Shown piece by piece: positions 8,826 through 18,735 of a stretch of DNA of 64,000 bases (position 1 is the first letter of the stretch; each line of letters opens with the position of its first letter). The DNA lies in contig NZ_FMUX01000002.1 of assembly GCF_900101345.1 (NCBI RefSeq), positions 1 to 64,000 on the forward strand, written 5' to 3'. The position numbers and the translations under genes were made by a program. This DNA comes from Desulfoluna spongiiphila (GTDB taxonomy: Bacteria; Desulfobacterota; Desulfobacteria; Desulfobacterales; Desulfolunaceae). The notes beneath the pieces are model-generated. The model made no database searches. It was not told where the DNA came from and was given only the letters and a program-made list of their open reading frames with translations.

Positions 8826-9764
8826 TTATGAGTCCGGGATGGTGACGGTGAAGAGTTCGGGGCTGGCGTTGATGAGGTCGACCCCTTCGGGGAGGGTGAT
8901 GGCTGCCCGGCGGACATAGATTCCCGCCTTGAGCTCCCGGGTGTCGATGACGGCGGAGATCCCCGTGCCGGCCTTGAGTTTTTCCACGAGCCTGGCAGGT
9001 CCCGTGACTTCGATATTCACGGTTTCGGGGGTAACGGCAATGCGGCGCGGTTCATCCGTGCCGGTGGTGATGGGGATCCCTGGCAGGCGTCTGGTGGCGT
9101 GGATTTCTTCCACCTGGACCCGGACGGTGAAGAGTTCGGGGCACAGGGTGAGGAGGTCTTCGTCGGCATTTTCGGCAGGGACCTTGATGGAGAGGGGCGC
9201 GGTGGCGTCGGAGACGGAGACGATGGTGGTGCGGATGGCTTTGACCCCTTCAAGCACCTCCGAAGGGCCGGAGGCCAGGGCCAACGAAGGGGTGACCGTC
9301 ACCTTTCCCAGGCGGAACCCGGGGGCGGGCTTGCCTTCTATACGAACCTGCACCGGAATGTCGCGTTTGACGGATTTTGCCAGGCGGATATGAACTTCGG
9401 GCGGGTTGACCTCAAGGACCTCCATGGGGGGGGCGCCCTCAAGGTGGGGGGTGACCGGGTAGGAGCCGTCCAGGGCAGGCTGGTCCGGGAGGTCCACCTG
9501 GAGGCGGAGCAGTTCTATGTGGGCCAGGTCGGCGGGCAGGCCGACGACGCGGATCTTGGCCCGGGTGTGGGACTGACGGGCCACGATATACCCCTTGGGC
9601 ACCCCGGTGACCTCGATGGGAGAGACCAGGGTGTGCTCTTCCATCCGGAGTCTCGGAACCAGGATGAAGGCAAGGAGAACCAGGGCCGTGAGGGCCACAA
9701 GGCCAAGGCCCAGGGTAAATCGGGGCAGGTATCTCCGGTTGTGTCGTTCCTCTGCTGTCACCAT
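8826..9764 (-). CDS. YbbR-domain membrane protein (CdaR-like)
   Basis: 312 residues: a cytoplasmic N-terminus, one membrane segment at about 19-38, then an extracytoplasmic region with three to four repeated YbbR beta-domains (repeats ending in forms like LELLRLQVDLPD and PELFTVRVQVEE). In other bacteria YbbR/CdaR binds and controls the diadenylate cyclase CdaA, normally encoded between folP and ybbR. Here folP is the direct neighbour (58 bp) and no cyclase gene is present. The partner must be elsewhere, or the protein has another job. Confidence 0.85.
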   Translation of the reverse strand: MVTAEERHNRRYLPRFTLGLGLVALTALVLLAFILVPRLRMEEHTLVSPIEVTGVPKGYIVARQSHTRAKIRVVGLPADLAHIELLRLQVDLPDQPALDGSYPVTPHLEGAPPMEVLEVNPPEVHIRLAKSVKRDIPVQVRIEGKPAPGFRLGKVTVTPSLALASGPSEVLEGVKAIRTTIVSVSDATAPLSIKVPAENADEDLLTLCPELFTVRVQVEEIHATRRLPGIPITTGTDEPRRIAVTPETVNIEVTGPARLVEKLKAGTGISAVIDTRELKAGIYVRRAAITLPEGVDLINASPELFTVTIPDS

Positions 9765-9822
9765 GGGCTCCGGGGCTGTGCGGTGTGGGGGGATGGGCTC
9801 CGGGCAGGGAGCCCTTTGCCTG

Positions 9823-10683
9823 TTATCGGGCCGTTGCGATCATGTCCATGATGCGGACCGTTGTGGCCGTAGATTTGACGTCATGGACACGGACAATGTG
9901 GGCACCTCCCATGATGGAGGCCGAGACCGTTGCCTGGGTTCCGAGTTCGATGTCGGTCATGGGGGCGATGCGGCCGCCTTCTTCAAGGGTCTTTCGGATA
10001 AACGACTTTCGTGAGGTGCCCATGAGAACCGGCACGTTAAGAGCTTCCAGGTTTTTCAGGTGCTTGATGATGGTGTAGTTGTGCCCCACGGTTTTCCCGA
10101 AGCCGATACCCGGATCCACAATGATCTTGTCCCGGGCGATGCCTGCGGCCTCGGCGCGCGCGATGGCCTTTTCAAGGTAGGCGGTGACCTCTCCTACAGG
10201 GTCTTCGTAGGCGGGGTTGTTCTGCATGGTGCGGGGGCTCCCCTTCATGTGCATGAGGACCACGGGCACCTCAAAGTCGGCAACCACCCCGGCCATCTCC
10301 GGGTCCCCGGTGAGGGCGGTGATGTCGTTGATGATGGCGGCTCCGGCCTCAAGGGACTGTCTGGCCACTTCGGCTTTTACCGTGTCCACGCTGATGGGTA
10401 CGTTGATGTGCTTGACGAGCTCTTTGACCACCGGCACCACGCGTCGGAGTTCTTCTTCCAGGGCAACGGCATCGGCGTTGGGCCGTGAGGACTCGCCGCC
10501 GATGTCGATGATGTCGGCGCCCTCTTCCACCATCTGGCGGGCTCGGTTGATGGCGTGTTGTGCGTTGAAAAACTGGCCGCCGTCGGAAAAGGAGTCCGGG
10601 GTGACGTTTAAAATGCCCATGATGCAGGTGCGGTGCCCGAGGTTGAGTCGGTGATTTTTCCAGGCGATATCATAGGGAATCAT
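9823..10683 (-). CDS. folP: Dihydropteroate synthase
   Basis: Condenses 6-hydroxymethyl-dihydropterin diphosphate with p-aminobenzoate in folate synthesis. 286 residues. Both family signatures are intact: MGILNVTPDSFSDGG near residue 22 and DIIDIGGESSRP near 58; also KIIVDPGIGFGKT and the C-terminal RVHDV. Lies 83 bp downstream of ftsH on the same strand, an order common in Desulfobacterota. Confidence 0.97.
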   Translation of the reverse strand: MIPYDIAWKNHRLNLGHRTCIMGILNVTPDSFSDGGQFFNAQHAINRARQMVEEGADIIDIGGESSRPNADAVALEEELRRVVPVVKELVKHINVPISVDTVKAEVARQSLEAGAAIINDITALTGDPEMAGVVADFEVPVVLMHMKGSPRTMQNNPAYEDPVGEVTAYLEKAIARAEAAGIARDKIIVDPGIGFGKTVGHNYTIIKHLKNLEALNVPVLMGTSRKSFIRKTLEEGGRIAPMTDIELGTQATVSASIMGGAHIVRVHDVKSTATTVRIMDMIATAR

Positions 10684-10766
10684 GGCAGTGGGGAGTCCTT
10701 TCGCCCCGGGCGGGGCCGGGCAGGGGTCACGGGGCCGGAAAGGCCCCGTGACATGGAAACGTCAAT

Positions 10767-12662
10767 CTATACGGTTTCGCCGGGTTCGTCCTGGTTGTCG
10801 GGCTCCAGAATCACCTCATCGGGCGTGTCGTGGTCGTCGCCTGAGTCAAGGGGGTTGGAGGGGAGGACAATGCCCGGTCGCATGGCGTGGATGAGGTCGT
10901 CAAGCTCTTTGCCCATGATGGTCTCCTTGTCCAGGAGAAGCTCGGAGAGGGCGTGGAGCACGTCGATGTTTTCGGTGAGGACCTCTTTGGCCCTGCCGTA
11001 GCTCTCCGTGATAAAGCGGGTGACCTCTTCATCGATGAGCCGGGCGGTGTGCTCGGAGTAATCTTTGTGCTGGGCGATCTCCCGGCCAAGGAAGACATGG
11101 TCGTCGGAGTTGGCGTAGGAGAGGGGCCCCAGATCGCTCATGCCCCAGTCCCGAACCATCTTGTTGGCAAGGCCCGTGGCCTGCTTGATGTCGTTGGAGG
11201 CACCGGTGCTGATGCGGTTGAAGATAATCTCTTCGGCCACGCGTCCGCCGTAGGCTACGGAGAGTTCGCTGACAAGCTGGTCTTTGTATTTGAAGTCCCG
11301 CTCCTCCGGGAGGAACCAGGTGACACCGGCGGCCCTGCCGCGGGGGATGATGGTGACCTTGTTCACCGCGTCGGTGCCGGGGAGGAACCGTGCCACCAGG
11401 GCATGGCCCGCTTCGTGGTAGGCCGTGGTCTTTTTGTCCTCATCCTTGATGACCTTGGATTTGCGCTCAAGGCCCATGTACACCTTGTCCTTGGCGTCTT
11501 CGAAATCCACCATGCGGAGCTTGTCCTGATCCCTTTTGGCGGCCAGAAGGGCGGCCTCGTTGACCATGTTTTCAAGGTCCGCACCGGAAAAACCGGGGGT
11601 TCCCTTGGCCAGGTTCAGGGCGTGGACGTCGTCGGCAAGGGGGGTTTTGCGCATATGGACTTCCAGGATTTTTCTCCGGCCGTTGATGTCGGGCAGGTCC
11701 ACCACCACCTGGCGGTCGAAACGACCTGGCCTCAGAAGGGCGGGGTCCAGGACATCCGGACGGTTGGTTGCGGAAATCAAGATGACCCCTTCGTTGCTCT
11801 CGAAGCCGTCCATCTCCACGAGGAGCTGGTTCAGGGTCTGCTCCCGCTCGTCGTGTCCCCCGCCGAGGCCTGCGCCACGCTGGCGGCCCACGGCGTCGAT
11901 CTCATCGATGAAGATGATGCAGGGGGCGTTTTTCTTGGCCTGGGCAAAGAGATCCCGGACCCGGGACGCGCCCACACCCACGAACATCTCCACAAAGTCG
12001 GAGCCGCTGATGGTGAAGAAGGGCACCTCGGCTTCACCGGCCACGGAGCGGGCCAGAAGGGTCTTGCCCGTGCCCGGAGGGCCTACGAGGAGGACCCCTT
12101 TGGGGATGCGTCCGCCAAGGCGGGTGAATTTTTTGGGGTCGCGCAGGAAATCCACCACCTCGGTGAGTTCCTCCTTGGCCTCTTCCACCCCGGCCACGTC
12201 GCGGAAGGTGACGCGCTCACGGTCTTCGGAGAGGAGACGGGCTTTGCTTTTACCGAAGCTCATGGCCTTGCCGCCGGCCCCTCCCTGCATCTGCTTCATG
12301 AAGAAGATCCAGATTCCAATGAGAATGATCATGGGCAGCCAGGAGGCGATGATGGAGACAAGCCAGTGGGCCTCTGCCGGTGGCTTGGCCTCGATGATGA
12401 CGCCCTTGTCCCTCAGGGTGGGGAGCAGCTGGAGGTCGTTGGGGGCAAATACCTTGTATGTAGCGTTGCTGCTGTTCGTTACCAGGAGGTTCTGGTCCTG
12501 GATGGTCACCCGGGACACATTCCCGCTTTCCACCTGAGAAATAAACTCCGAGTAAGGGACAGTCTGGCCTCCGGGCTGATTCTGATTGAAGATGTTGTAC
12601 AACATGATCATCATCAGAATGATTACCAGCCAGAGAGAGAGATTTTTATAGAATGGGTTCAA
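10767..12662 (-). CDS. ftsH: ATP-dependent zinc metalloprotease FtsH
   Basis: Membrane-anchored AAA+ protease that degrades misfolded membrane and regulatory proteins. 631 residues: membrane segments about 9-25 and 103-121 around a periplasmic domain, Walker A GPPGTGKT 194-201, Walker B FIDEID 251-256, second region of homology [19 protein letters not shown], and the zinc site HEAGH 416-420. The start codon is TTG: the frame opens there, nine bases after GGAGG, and the sequence [11 protein letters not shown] is typical. A possible promoter lies at 12727-12754. Confidence 0.97.
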   Translation of the reverse strand: MNPFYKNLSLWLVIILMMIMLYNIFNQNQPGGQTVPYSEFISQVESGNVSRVTIQDQNLLVTNSSNATYKVFAPNDLQLLPTLRDKGVIIEAKPPAEAHWLVSIIASWLPMIILIGIWIFFMKQMQGGAGGKAMSFGKSKARLLSEDRERVTFRDVAGVEEAKEELTEVVDFLRDPKKFTRLGGRIPKGVLLVGPPGTGKTLLARSVAGEAEVPFFTISGSDFVEMFVGVGASRVRDLFAQAKKNAPCIIFIDEIDAVGRQRGAGLGGGHDEREQTLNQLLVEMDGFESNEGVILISATNRPDVLDPALLRPGRFDRQVVVDLPDINGRRKILEVHMRKTPLADDVHALNLAKGTPGFSGADLENMVNEAALLAAKRDQDKLRMVDFEDAKDKVYMGLERKSKVIKDEDKKTTAYHEAGHALVARFLPGTDAVNKVTIIPRGRAAGVTWFLPEERDFKYKDQLVSELSVAYGGRVAEEIIFNRISTGASNDIKQATGLANKMVRDWGMSDLGPLSYANSDDHVFLGREIAQHKDYSEHTARLIDEEVTRFITESYGRAKEVLTENIDVLHALSELLLDKETIMGKELDDLIHAMRPGIVLPSNPLDSGDDHDTPDEVILEPDNQDEPGETV

Positions 12663-12726
12663 GAAATGGGTCCTCCATGATCTTTCGTCATCGGTTCATC
12701 CCTGAATTCAGCGCAGGGTTACCCTC

Positions 12727-12754
12727 ATATTAATCATCATTGCAATTTAGGCAA
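12727..12754 (-). promoter_or_regulatory. Possible promoter for ftsH
   Basis: On the minus strand TTGCCT (12754-12749), a 16-bp spacer and TAATAT (12732-12727), about 65 bases before the ftsH start. Good -10, moderate -35. Confidence 0.4.
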
Positions 12755-12781
12755 GACATAATAAGGCGGATTGGGAGGGAT

Positions 12782-14248
12782 TTATCCTTTTTTCTGCCTG
12801 CAGAGCACCAGCTCAAGGGCAGGGGCTCCCGGAGGCGGTGGGGTTGCGGCCCCATCCAGGCGGTAGCCCGCCACCCAGATAACGGCGTTTTTTGAGAGCA
12901 CCAAAGGGATGCGCGACCGGTGTGCCGCCTCCACGCCGCAGTCGGAAAAGAAGCGCCCGATTTTACGGCTGCCGCTGCCTCCTTCGGGCCGGAACCGGTC
13001 CCCGGGGCGATGGTTTCGCACCGTCAGGGGAAAGGCGATGGCCGACGGGTCGATGAACACCCGGTTGGCGTTGCGGCTGGAGGGGATTGTCCCGGGGGCG
13101 GAAGTCCAGCCAACCGTCAGGGTGTCTCCGGTCTCCTCGATACCAAGGGTGCGGGGGTGGCCCGGCTCGGGGCGGTCCACCGTATAACAGAAGGGGGGGA
13201 CCTCGGAGAGAAGGTTCGGGCGTGTGTGCCGCAGGCTCCCTGTTTCCGTGGTGAGGTGAAGGCCTCCCCGGGTCAGGATGCCCCGAAGCCCCCTTGAAAG
13301 GTCCACAAAATGTCCCGGTTGTCCCTGGCTCAGGAGTTTCGAAAGGCTTTGGACGTGGGCGGCAGAGAGGGTTCGCGTGGATCCGCAGAGGGCCTCCACC
13401 GAACGCCTGAGCACCCGGTTTTGCGCCGCCGGGTGAAGGCGGCTGAGTGTGGGGATGGAGAGGGTCAGGTGCCCCTCTTCTTCGGAGATGCGGCAGTCTG
13501 TGTAGAGGGACTCGGTCATTTCCCGGAGCCAGCCCTCCTCTTCCCTTAGAAGGGCCGCCGTTCGGGCCAGGGTGTCCACGGCCGAGGGGTTGAACTCGGT
13601 TTCCAGCATGGGAAGGAGGCGGTGGCGGACCCGGTTGCGGGTGTAAGCGGTGTCGCTGTTCGAGTCGTCGGTGACATGGCCGATGCCCTCGGCCTTGAGC
13701 CAGGCGGCGAGATCGTCCTTGGAGAGGTCCACCAGGGGGCGGATGATGCCGTCGGCCGTCACCGGCTCCATGGCCCCCAATCCCTTGAGGCCCGATCCGC
13801 GCAAGAGGTTGAGCAGCAGCTGCTCGGCCATGTCCCCCTTGTGGTGGCCCACGGCAATGCGCCGGGCGCCGCAGGAGAGGGCCACCTCGTGGAGAAAGGC
13901 GTAGCGGGCGTTCCGCGCCGCCTCTTCAAGGCCCGTTCCGGCCCGGCGGGCCAGGGCGGGGACGTCCACGGTGTGCGTGACACAGGCAAGGGAGAGATCC
14001 TCTGTGGCCCGCTGGGAAAAAAGCTGGTCCCTGTCTGCCGCCTCTCCCCGGATTCCGTGGTTGAGGTGGGCCACCGAGAGGGTGATGCCCAGCTCGGGGG
14101 CCAGCCGGTGAAGGATATGCAGCAGGGCCATGGAGTCCGCCCCTCCGGAAAGGGCCACCAAAAGGTGGTCCCCCGGCAGGCACATGGCGTGGCGGGCCAG
14201 GGTGGCACGGACGGTACTTACGGGCCTTGTCTGGGGGTGTCGTGTCAT
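12782..14248 (-). CDS. tilS: tRNA(Ile)-lysidine synthase
   Basis: Modifies C34 of the AUA-reading isoleucine tRNA to lysidine, an essential step for correct decoding. 488 residues. PP-loop motif SGGADS at 34-39, LNHGIRGEAADRD region, then VGHHKGDMAEQLLLNLLRGSGLKGL. The C-terminal part with RPGDRFRPEGGSGSRKIGRFF is the TilS C-terminal domain, so this is the long form. Upstream of ftsH as in many related genomes. Confidence 0.95.
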   Translation of the reverse strand: MTRHPQTRPVSTVRATLARHAMCLPGDHLLVALSGGADSMALLHILHRLAPELGITLSVAHLNHGIRGEAADRDQLFSQRATEDLSLACVTHTVDVPALARRAGTGLEEAARNARYAFLHEVALSCGARRIAVGHHKGDMAEQLLLNLLRGSGLKGLGAMEPVTADGIIRPLVDLSKDDLAAWLKAEGIGHVTDDSNSDTAYTRNRVRHRLLPMLETEFNPSAVDTLARTAALLREEEGWLREMTESLYTDCRISEEEGHLTLSIPTLSRLHPAAQNRVLRRSVEALCGSTRTLSAAHVQSLSKLLSQGQPGHFVDLSRGLRGILTRGGLHLTTETGSLRHTRPNLLSEVPPFCYTVDRPEPGHPRTLGIEETGDTLTVGWTSAPGTIPSSRNANRVFIDPSAIAFPLTVRNHRPGDRFRPEGGSGSRKIGRFFSDCGVEAAHRSRIPLVLSKNAVIWVAGYRLDGAATPPPPGAPALELVLCRQKKG

Positions 14249-14525
14249 GAAGGGGGTATTTTTTTCTGGGTCTGGGGTTAGGGGCGCTTTAAAGAAACTA
14301 GGGTCCTGCCGAAGCTTTCATGGCACGACCGACCGGGTGATGATGAGGGTAGAATACCCCCGGATCGGTGTCAACCTGGGAGACGGCGGCAGGGGATTTT
14401 GTCGGGGGTGCGTGTTGCGTTACCGCTCGGATATGCAAAGGGATCCGGTCTGCCTGCGGGGACCGTCCGGGGGGAGCTTACGGACCCTTGTTTCCCTCAG
14501 ACCTCACTTTTGGGTAAAAAGGGGC

Positions 14526-14554
14526 TTGAAAAGGTCCGGCGTTCGACGTATATG
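14526..14554 (+). promoter_or_regulatory. Promoter of the SRP RNA gene
   Basis: TTGAAA at 14526-14531, exactly 17 bp spacer, TATATG at 14549-14554. Transcription would start about 14561, some 15 bases before the mature SRP RNA, which fits a short processed leader. Confidence 0.7.
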
Positions 14555-14575
14555 TAACTCTCCTGGCCGTGTCTT

Positions 14576-14677
14576 GCCGACCGGCCGCCATGCAACAGCC
14601 CCGCTCGAACCGTGTCAGGTCCGGAAGGAAGCAGCACTTAGGGATGTGGTCTGTGTCGTGGATCGATCCCGGTCGGC
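14576..14677 (+). ncRNA. ffs: Signal recognition particle RNA (4.5S-type)
   Basis: About 102 nt folding into one long hairpin: the ends GCCGACCGG and CCGGTCGGC pair perfectly, and the apical part contains the near-invariant domain IV sequence GTCAGGTCCGGAAGGAAGCA with the GGAA tetraloop and both internal loops for Ffh binding. Small bacterial form without Alu domain. A run of nine T follows at 14691-14699 and a good promoter precedes it. Confidence 0.95.
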
Positions 14678-14775
14678 GGATGCGGTCAGGTTTTTTTTTG
14701 TTCTGTTTTCTTCTTGATCCCCCTGTAAGAGCCCCTCTGACGCTTTTTTCCCCACTTTTTTGCGTAAACCCCCCA

Positions 14776-14803
14776 TTGACAACTGATCAATACGTATTAT
14801 TTT
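14776..14803 (+). promoter_or_regulatory. Possible promoter for grpE-dnaK
   Basis: Consensus TTGACA at 14776-14781 with TATTTT at 14798-14803 (16-bp spacer). This would leave a leader of about 250 nt before grpE. A TATAAT at 14872-14877 has no matching -35 box. No CIRCE inverted repeat and no clear sigma-32 box were found. Confidence 0.4.
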
Positions 14804-15062
14804 TTTCTCGAATCGCATGATGCAAGTGGTTCGTGAATGGTTTAGGCAATAAAGTTCGACTGTTTGTCCTTTATAATATCCGGGTGACTGACCCGGTTCA
14901 ACTGCGTGGCCCCGAATCCTCATATTCATGGGACTGTGAATCGGCTGCTTGTGAGACGCGATCATCCGCTGAAAATCCGGATGGTCTTTGAAACTGAACC
15001 CAGTCAGGTGGTTTCACGGAGCGCGGCGGAGTTTTCCGGGTCGAGAGAATCAGGAGTGAGCA

Positions 15063-15737
15063 TTGGCCAAGAATCGTCAGAACGATACAGAAGCAAAGGG
15101 CACAACGCCTGGAGAAGAAACCGTTTCACAGACGGAAGAGGCCGTTGAAGAGGTCACCGGAGAGGCTGTCGCCGAAGAGGCAGAAGCTGAAGCGGAAGAG
15201 GCCGAAGATGTCGCCAAAAGCCCCGAGGAGTTGATGGAAGAGAAAATTAAGGCAGCAGAGACCAAGGCAGCGGAGAATTATGATCGCCTGCTTCGGTCCA
15301 CCGCCGAGTTCGACAATTACAAGAAACGTTCCGCCCGGGAGTTTCAGGAATCGAAGAAGTACGCCAACGAGGCGTTTATCAAACAACTTCTTCCCGTCAT
15401 CGACAACCTTGAGCGGGCTGTGGAGTCCATCGGGGATGAAGGCGATGATTCCGGACAGGGCGTCATAGAGGGGGTCAAAATGACCCTGTCTGAAATATTT
15501 AAAGTGTTCGATAAGTTTCACCTTAAGCCACTGGAGTCTGAAGGCAAGCCCTTTGATCCCAATTTTCATCAGGCGGTGATTCAGGAAGAGACCAACGCGG
15601 TCCCTGAAAACACCGTGGTGAAAGAGATGCAGAAGGGGTACCTGCTCCATGACAGGCTTATTCGCCCGGCCATGGTGGTCGTCTCCAAGGCGGCTGCACT
15701 CAGCGCAGGTGAAAACGAAAAGGCCGAGGCCGAATAG
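15063..15737 (+). CDS. grpE: Nucleotide exchange factor GrpE
   Basis: Co-chaperone that releases ADP from DnaK. 224 residues: an acidic, Ala/Glu-rich disordered N-terminus (1-55), a long coiled-coil helix (AAENYDRLLRSTAEFDNYKKRSARE) and the C-terminal beta domain with the family signature ending ENTVVKEMQKGYLLHDRLIRPAMVVVS. The start codon is TTG, preceded by CAGGAG. Followed by dnaK after 90 bases. Confidence 0.96.
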   Translation: MAKNRQNDTEAKGTTPGEETVSQTEEAVEEVTGEAVAEEAEAEAEEAEDVAKSPEELMEEKIKAAETKAAENYDRLLRSTAEFDNYKKRSAREFQESKKYANEAFIKQLLPVIDNLERAVESIGDEGDDSGQGVIEGVKMTLSEIFKVFDKFHLKPLESEGKPFDPNFHQAVIQEETNAVPENTVVKEMQKGYLLHDRLIRPAMVVVSKAAALSAGENEKAEAE

Positions 15738-15827
15738 ACCAAGTCCCGGGCCATACACATCAGAACAGTTATTCAGGAAAGACTTATTTGGAAGCCTGCT
15801 CTCGGATGCACAGGCATGGAGGAAAAA

Positions 15828-17735
15828 ATGGGTAAAGTAATTGGTATCGATCTGGGAACAACCAACTCGTGTGTCGCGATCATGGAAGGCGGAGACGCCC
15901 AAGTTATCACCAACACCGAAGGGGGGCGCACCACACCGTCCACCGTTGCCGTGTCTGAGAGCGGCGAGCGCCTCGTGGGTCAGATTGCCAAGCGCCAGGC
16001 CATCACGAACCCTGAGAACACCGTGTTCGGCGTCAAGCGCCTTGTGGGCCGTAAATTCGATTCCGCCGAAGTTCAGCGCGATGCAAAGATCCTTCCCTAC
16101 GAGCTGAAAAAAGCGGACAACGGTGACGTGCGCATCGATCTGCGCGGCAGCCTGCACAGCCCCGCTGAGATCTCCTCTTTTATTCTGGCCAACATCAAAA
16201 AGACCGCCGAAGAGTACGTCGGGGAAGAGGTGACCGACGCCGTCATCACCGTTCCCGCCTACTTCAACGACAGCCAGCGCCAGGCCACCAAGGACGCAGG
16301 CCGCATTGCCGGCCTCAACGTCCTTCGTATCATCAACGAGCCCACCGCCGCGTCCCTTGCCTACGGTCTCGACAAGAAGACCGAAGAGAAGATTGCTGTC
16401 TTCGACCTGGGTGGCGGTACCTTCGACGTCTCCATCCTCGAGATCGGCGACGGTGTTTTTGAGGTGAAGTCCACCAACGGCGACACCCACCTGGGCGGCG
16501 AGGACTTTGACCTTCGCATCATCGACTTTCTGGCCGACGAGTTCAAAAGGGAGCAGGGCATTGACCTGCGCTCTGACAAGATGGCCCTGCAGCGCCTGAA
16601 AGAAGCGGCTGAAAAGGCCAAGATGGAGCTCTCCTCCGCCATGGAGACCGACATCAACCTGCCCTTTATCACCGCCGACGCTTCCGGTCCCAAGCACCTG
16701 AACGTGAAGCTCTCCCGCGCCAAGCTGGAGTCCCTGGTGGCTGACCTCCTTGAGAACCTTGCCAGGCCCTGCGTCACCGCCATGAAGGATGCGGGTCTTT
16801 CCGCAGGGGAGATCAACGAGGTGATCCTCGTGGGCGGCATGACCCGTATGCCCGCCGTTCAGGATCGTGTAAAAGCCATCTTCGGCAAAGAGCCCCACAA
16901 AGGCGTGAACCCCGACGAAGTGGTGGCCCTCGGTGCCGCCATCCAGGGCGGGGTCCTCAAAGGCGATGTGGACGACGTGCTTCTCCTGGACGTTACCCCC
17001 CTGTCCCTGGGCATCGAGACCCTGGGCGGCGTGATGACCAAGCTCATCGAGAAGAACACCACCATCCCCACCCGCAAGAGCCAGGTCTTCTCCACGGCAG
17101 CCGACAACCAGCCCGCCGTATCCATCCACGTACTCCAGGGTGAGCGCGAGATGGCAGAGACCAACAAAACCCTCGGCCGTTTCGACCTGTCGGATATTCC
17201 CCCCGCACCCCGCGGCGTGCCCCAGATCGAGGTGACCTTCGACATCGACTCCAACGGCATTGTCTCCGTCTCCGCCAAGGACAAGGCCACCGGCAAAGAG
17301 CAGTCCATCAAGATCACCAGCGACAGCGGCCTGTCCGAAGAGGACATTCAGCAGATGGTGAAAGACGCCGAGCTCCACGCCGATGAGGACAAGCAGAAAA
17401 AAGCCCTCGTGGAAGCCCGAAACACAGCCGACGCCCTTATCTACCAGACCGAAAAGGCCGTCAAGGAAGTGGGCGAAGGCGCCGACGAAGCCACCAAGGC
17501 AAATGTTGCCGAGGTGATCGAAAAGCTCAAGAAGGCCATGGAAGGTGACGACGCTGAGGAGATCACCAAACTCACCGAAGAGCTGACCCAGGCCTCCCAC
17601 AAGATCGCTGAAGCCGCCTACAAGAAGGCCGCTGAAGAAGGTCAGGGCGGAGCCGAGGGCGCAGCCCCCGGAGACGCACCTGCCGACGACGACGTGGTGG
17701 ATGCCGACTTCGAAGAGGTCAAAGACCAGAAGTAA
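15828..17735 (+). CDS. dnaK: Chaperone DnaK (Hsp70)
   Basis: 635-residue ATP-dependent chaperone. Signatures: [18 protein letters not shown] at the N-terminus, the [16 protein letters not shown] phosphate loop (here [19 protein letters not shown]), [14 protein letters not shown], and the C-terminal EEVKDQK tail, a variant of the usual EEVK end. Start taken at the ATG following GGAGGAAAAA; an ATG 12 bases earlier overlaps that site. Ends in a strong terminator. dnaJ and hrcA are not next to it. Confidence 0.98.
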   Translation: MGKVIGIDLGTTNSCVAIMEGGDAQVITNTEGGRTTPSTVAVSESGERLVGQIAKRQAITNPENTVFGVKRLVGRKFDSAEVQRDAKILPYELKKADNGDVRIDLRGSLHSPAEISSFILANIKKTAEEYVGEEVTDAVITVPAYFNDSQRQATKDAGRIAGLNVLRIINEPTAASLAYGLDKKTEEKIAVFDLGGGTFDVSILEIGDGVFEVKSTNGDTHLGGEDFDLRIIDFLADEFKREQGIDLRSDKMALQRLKEAAEKAKMELSSAMETDINLPFITADASGPKHLNVKLSRAKLESLVADLLENLARPCVTAMKDAGLSAGEINEVILVGGMTRMPAVQDRVKAIFGKEPHKGVNPDEVVALGAAIQGGVLKGDVDDVLLLDVTPLSLGIETLGGVMTKLIEKNTTIPTRKSQVFSTAADNQPAVSIHVLQGEREMAETNKTLGRFDLSDIPPAPRGVPQIEVTFDIDSNGIVSVSAKDKATGKEQSIKITSDSGLSEEDIQQMVKDAELHADEDKQKKALVEARNTADALIYQTEKAVKEVGEGADEATKANVAEVIEKLKKAMEGDDAEEITKLTEELTQASHKIAEAAYKKAAEEGQGGAEGAAPGDAPADDDVVDADFEEVKDQK

Positions 17736-17770
17736 GCTCCCGGCCTGCCCAGGCAGGATCATAGAGTCAT

Positions 17771-17809
17771 AAAAAAACCCCGCCTTTTTTTAAAGGGCGG
17801 GGTTTTTTT
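17771..17809 (+). terminator. Intrinsic terminator of grpE-dnaK
   Basis: Seven A, CCCCGCC, a T-rich loop, GGCGGGG and seven T: a symmetrical hairpin able to stop transcription in both directions, 36 bases after dnaK. Confidence 0.93.
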
Positions 17810-17850
17810 GTGGGGTAAAAAAAAGAATCTGTGGCTTGTGAAGGTGATCA

Positions 17851-18006
17851 GGGTGCCGTGCCGGGGGCTGCACGTATAAAACGTGTAATATGCAGGCTTA
17901 AAAAAACAGACTCGGTTTAATCTGAATCAATAGCGAATGTGTTTTTCCCTGAGAAGCGAAGGGGAAAGCGCGTTCGCAAGCTGCTTTCGAGGTGGCAGCA
18001 CCGCCC
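17851..18006. repeat. Diverged family A element
   Basis: Keeps GCCGTGCCGGGGGCT, the CAGACTCGGTTTAATCTGAATCAATAGCGAATG middle part, the large hairpin (TTTTTCCCT / AGGGGAAA tip and GCGTTCGC) and a diverged right hairpin CGAGGTG-GCA-GCACC, but both outer ends are degraded. It ends 25 bp from the creatininase-family stop codon. Confidence 0.75.
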
Positions 18007-18030
18007 TTTCTGTGTTGGGCATCGCCGGAT

Positions 18031-18735
18031 TCAGTTCGTCCACCCGGTGTCCAGGAGGTGGGTGGTCTCGGCAACGGCGGTGCGCCAGATGGTGAGCATG
18101 GCGTCGTCTCCGGCCTGGTAGGCCCCTCCATAGTTGCCGTCTCCCAGGATGGAACGCACCTTTTCAGGGGGGAGCTGCTTCAGGTTATCGGGGTCGCACG
18201 GGGCTTTTTCTTCCGGGGGAAGGGGGACCTCAGCAAGGCGGGTCCAGGGAAAATTTTCCATCCAGGAGGCGTGGGAGGCGTTGGGGCTGACCTTGTGGAC
18301 CGCCTCCATCACCGCCTTGGACGACCACCAGTTGTGAAAGAGGACCCGGCACTCGGGCACCTTGCCCAGCCAGGGGCGGATGATCTCTTCCACCGGGCAG
18401 TTGCCTCCGTGGCCGTTGATGATTAATACGCGTTTGAAGCCGCTTTTAACAAGGCTGGCAAGAATGTCCGTCACAAAGTCGCCGTAGGTCTCAGGGCGGA
18501 TGGTGACGGTTCCCGGGTAGGCGGAGAAGTAGGGGGCGATGCCGTAGGGCAGGCCCGGGTAGACAGGGACCCCACACCCCTCACCGGTCTCCTCGGCCAG
18601 TTTGTTTGAGAGGATGAAATCGGTGCAGAGGCTCAAGTAGGCGTGCTGCTCGGTGCTTCCCAGGGGAAGGATGACCCGGTCGTCGGATTTCAGGTAGGTT
18701 TCCACCTGGAACCAGTTCATGTCGGCGATCTTCAT
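18031..18735 (-). CDS. Creatininase-family amidohydrolase
   Basis: 234 residues with the metal-binding pattern of the creatininase family: LPLGSTEQHAYLSLCTDF near residue 24, GIAPYFSAYPGT, and INGHGGNCPVEE about residue 105. The family holds creatinine amidohydrolases, a riboflavin-pathway hydrolase (ArfB) and MftE, the mycofactocin peptidase. Its start overlaps the stop of the GntR-type gene (ATGA), so the two are co-translated, and an SSS symporter lies upstream. This suggests uptake and hydrolysis of an amide compound under local control. A role as a peptidase for the peptide system near 38 kb is only a speculation. Confidence 0.85.
   Translation of the reverse strand: MKIADMNWFQVETYLKSDDRVILPLGSTEQHAYLSLCTDFILSNKLAEETGEGCGVPVYPGLPYGIAPYFSAYPGTVTIRPETYGDFVTDILASLVKSGFKRVLIINGHGGNCPVEEIIRPWLGKVPECRVLFHNWWSSKAVMEAVHKVSPNASHASWMENFPWTRLAEVPLPPEEKAPCDPDNLKQLPPEKVRSILGDGNYGGAYQAGDDAMLTIWRTAVAETTHLLDTGWTN

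Noticed and set aside
10887..12680. 597-residue plus-strand ORF
   Set aside because: Antisense shadow of ftsH, with His/Gly/Val bias and no ribosome site.
15126..17762. 878-residue minus-strand ORF
   Set aside because: Entirely antisense to grpE and dnaK. GC-rich codon use of dnaK leaves the opposite frame open; it has no domain pattern.
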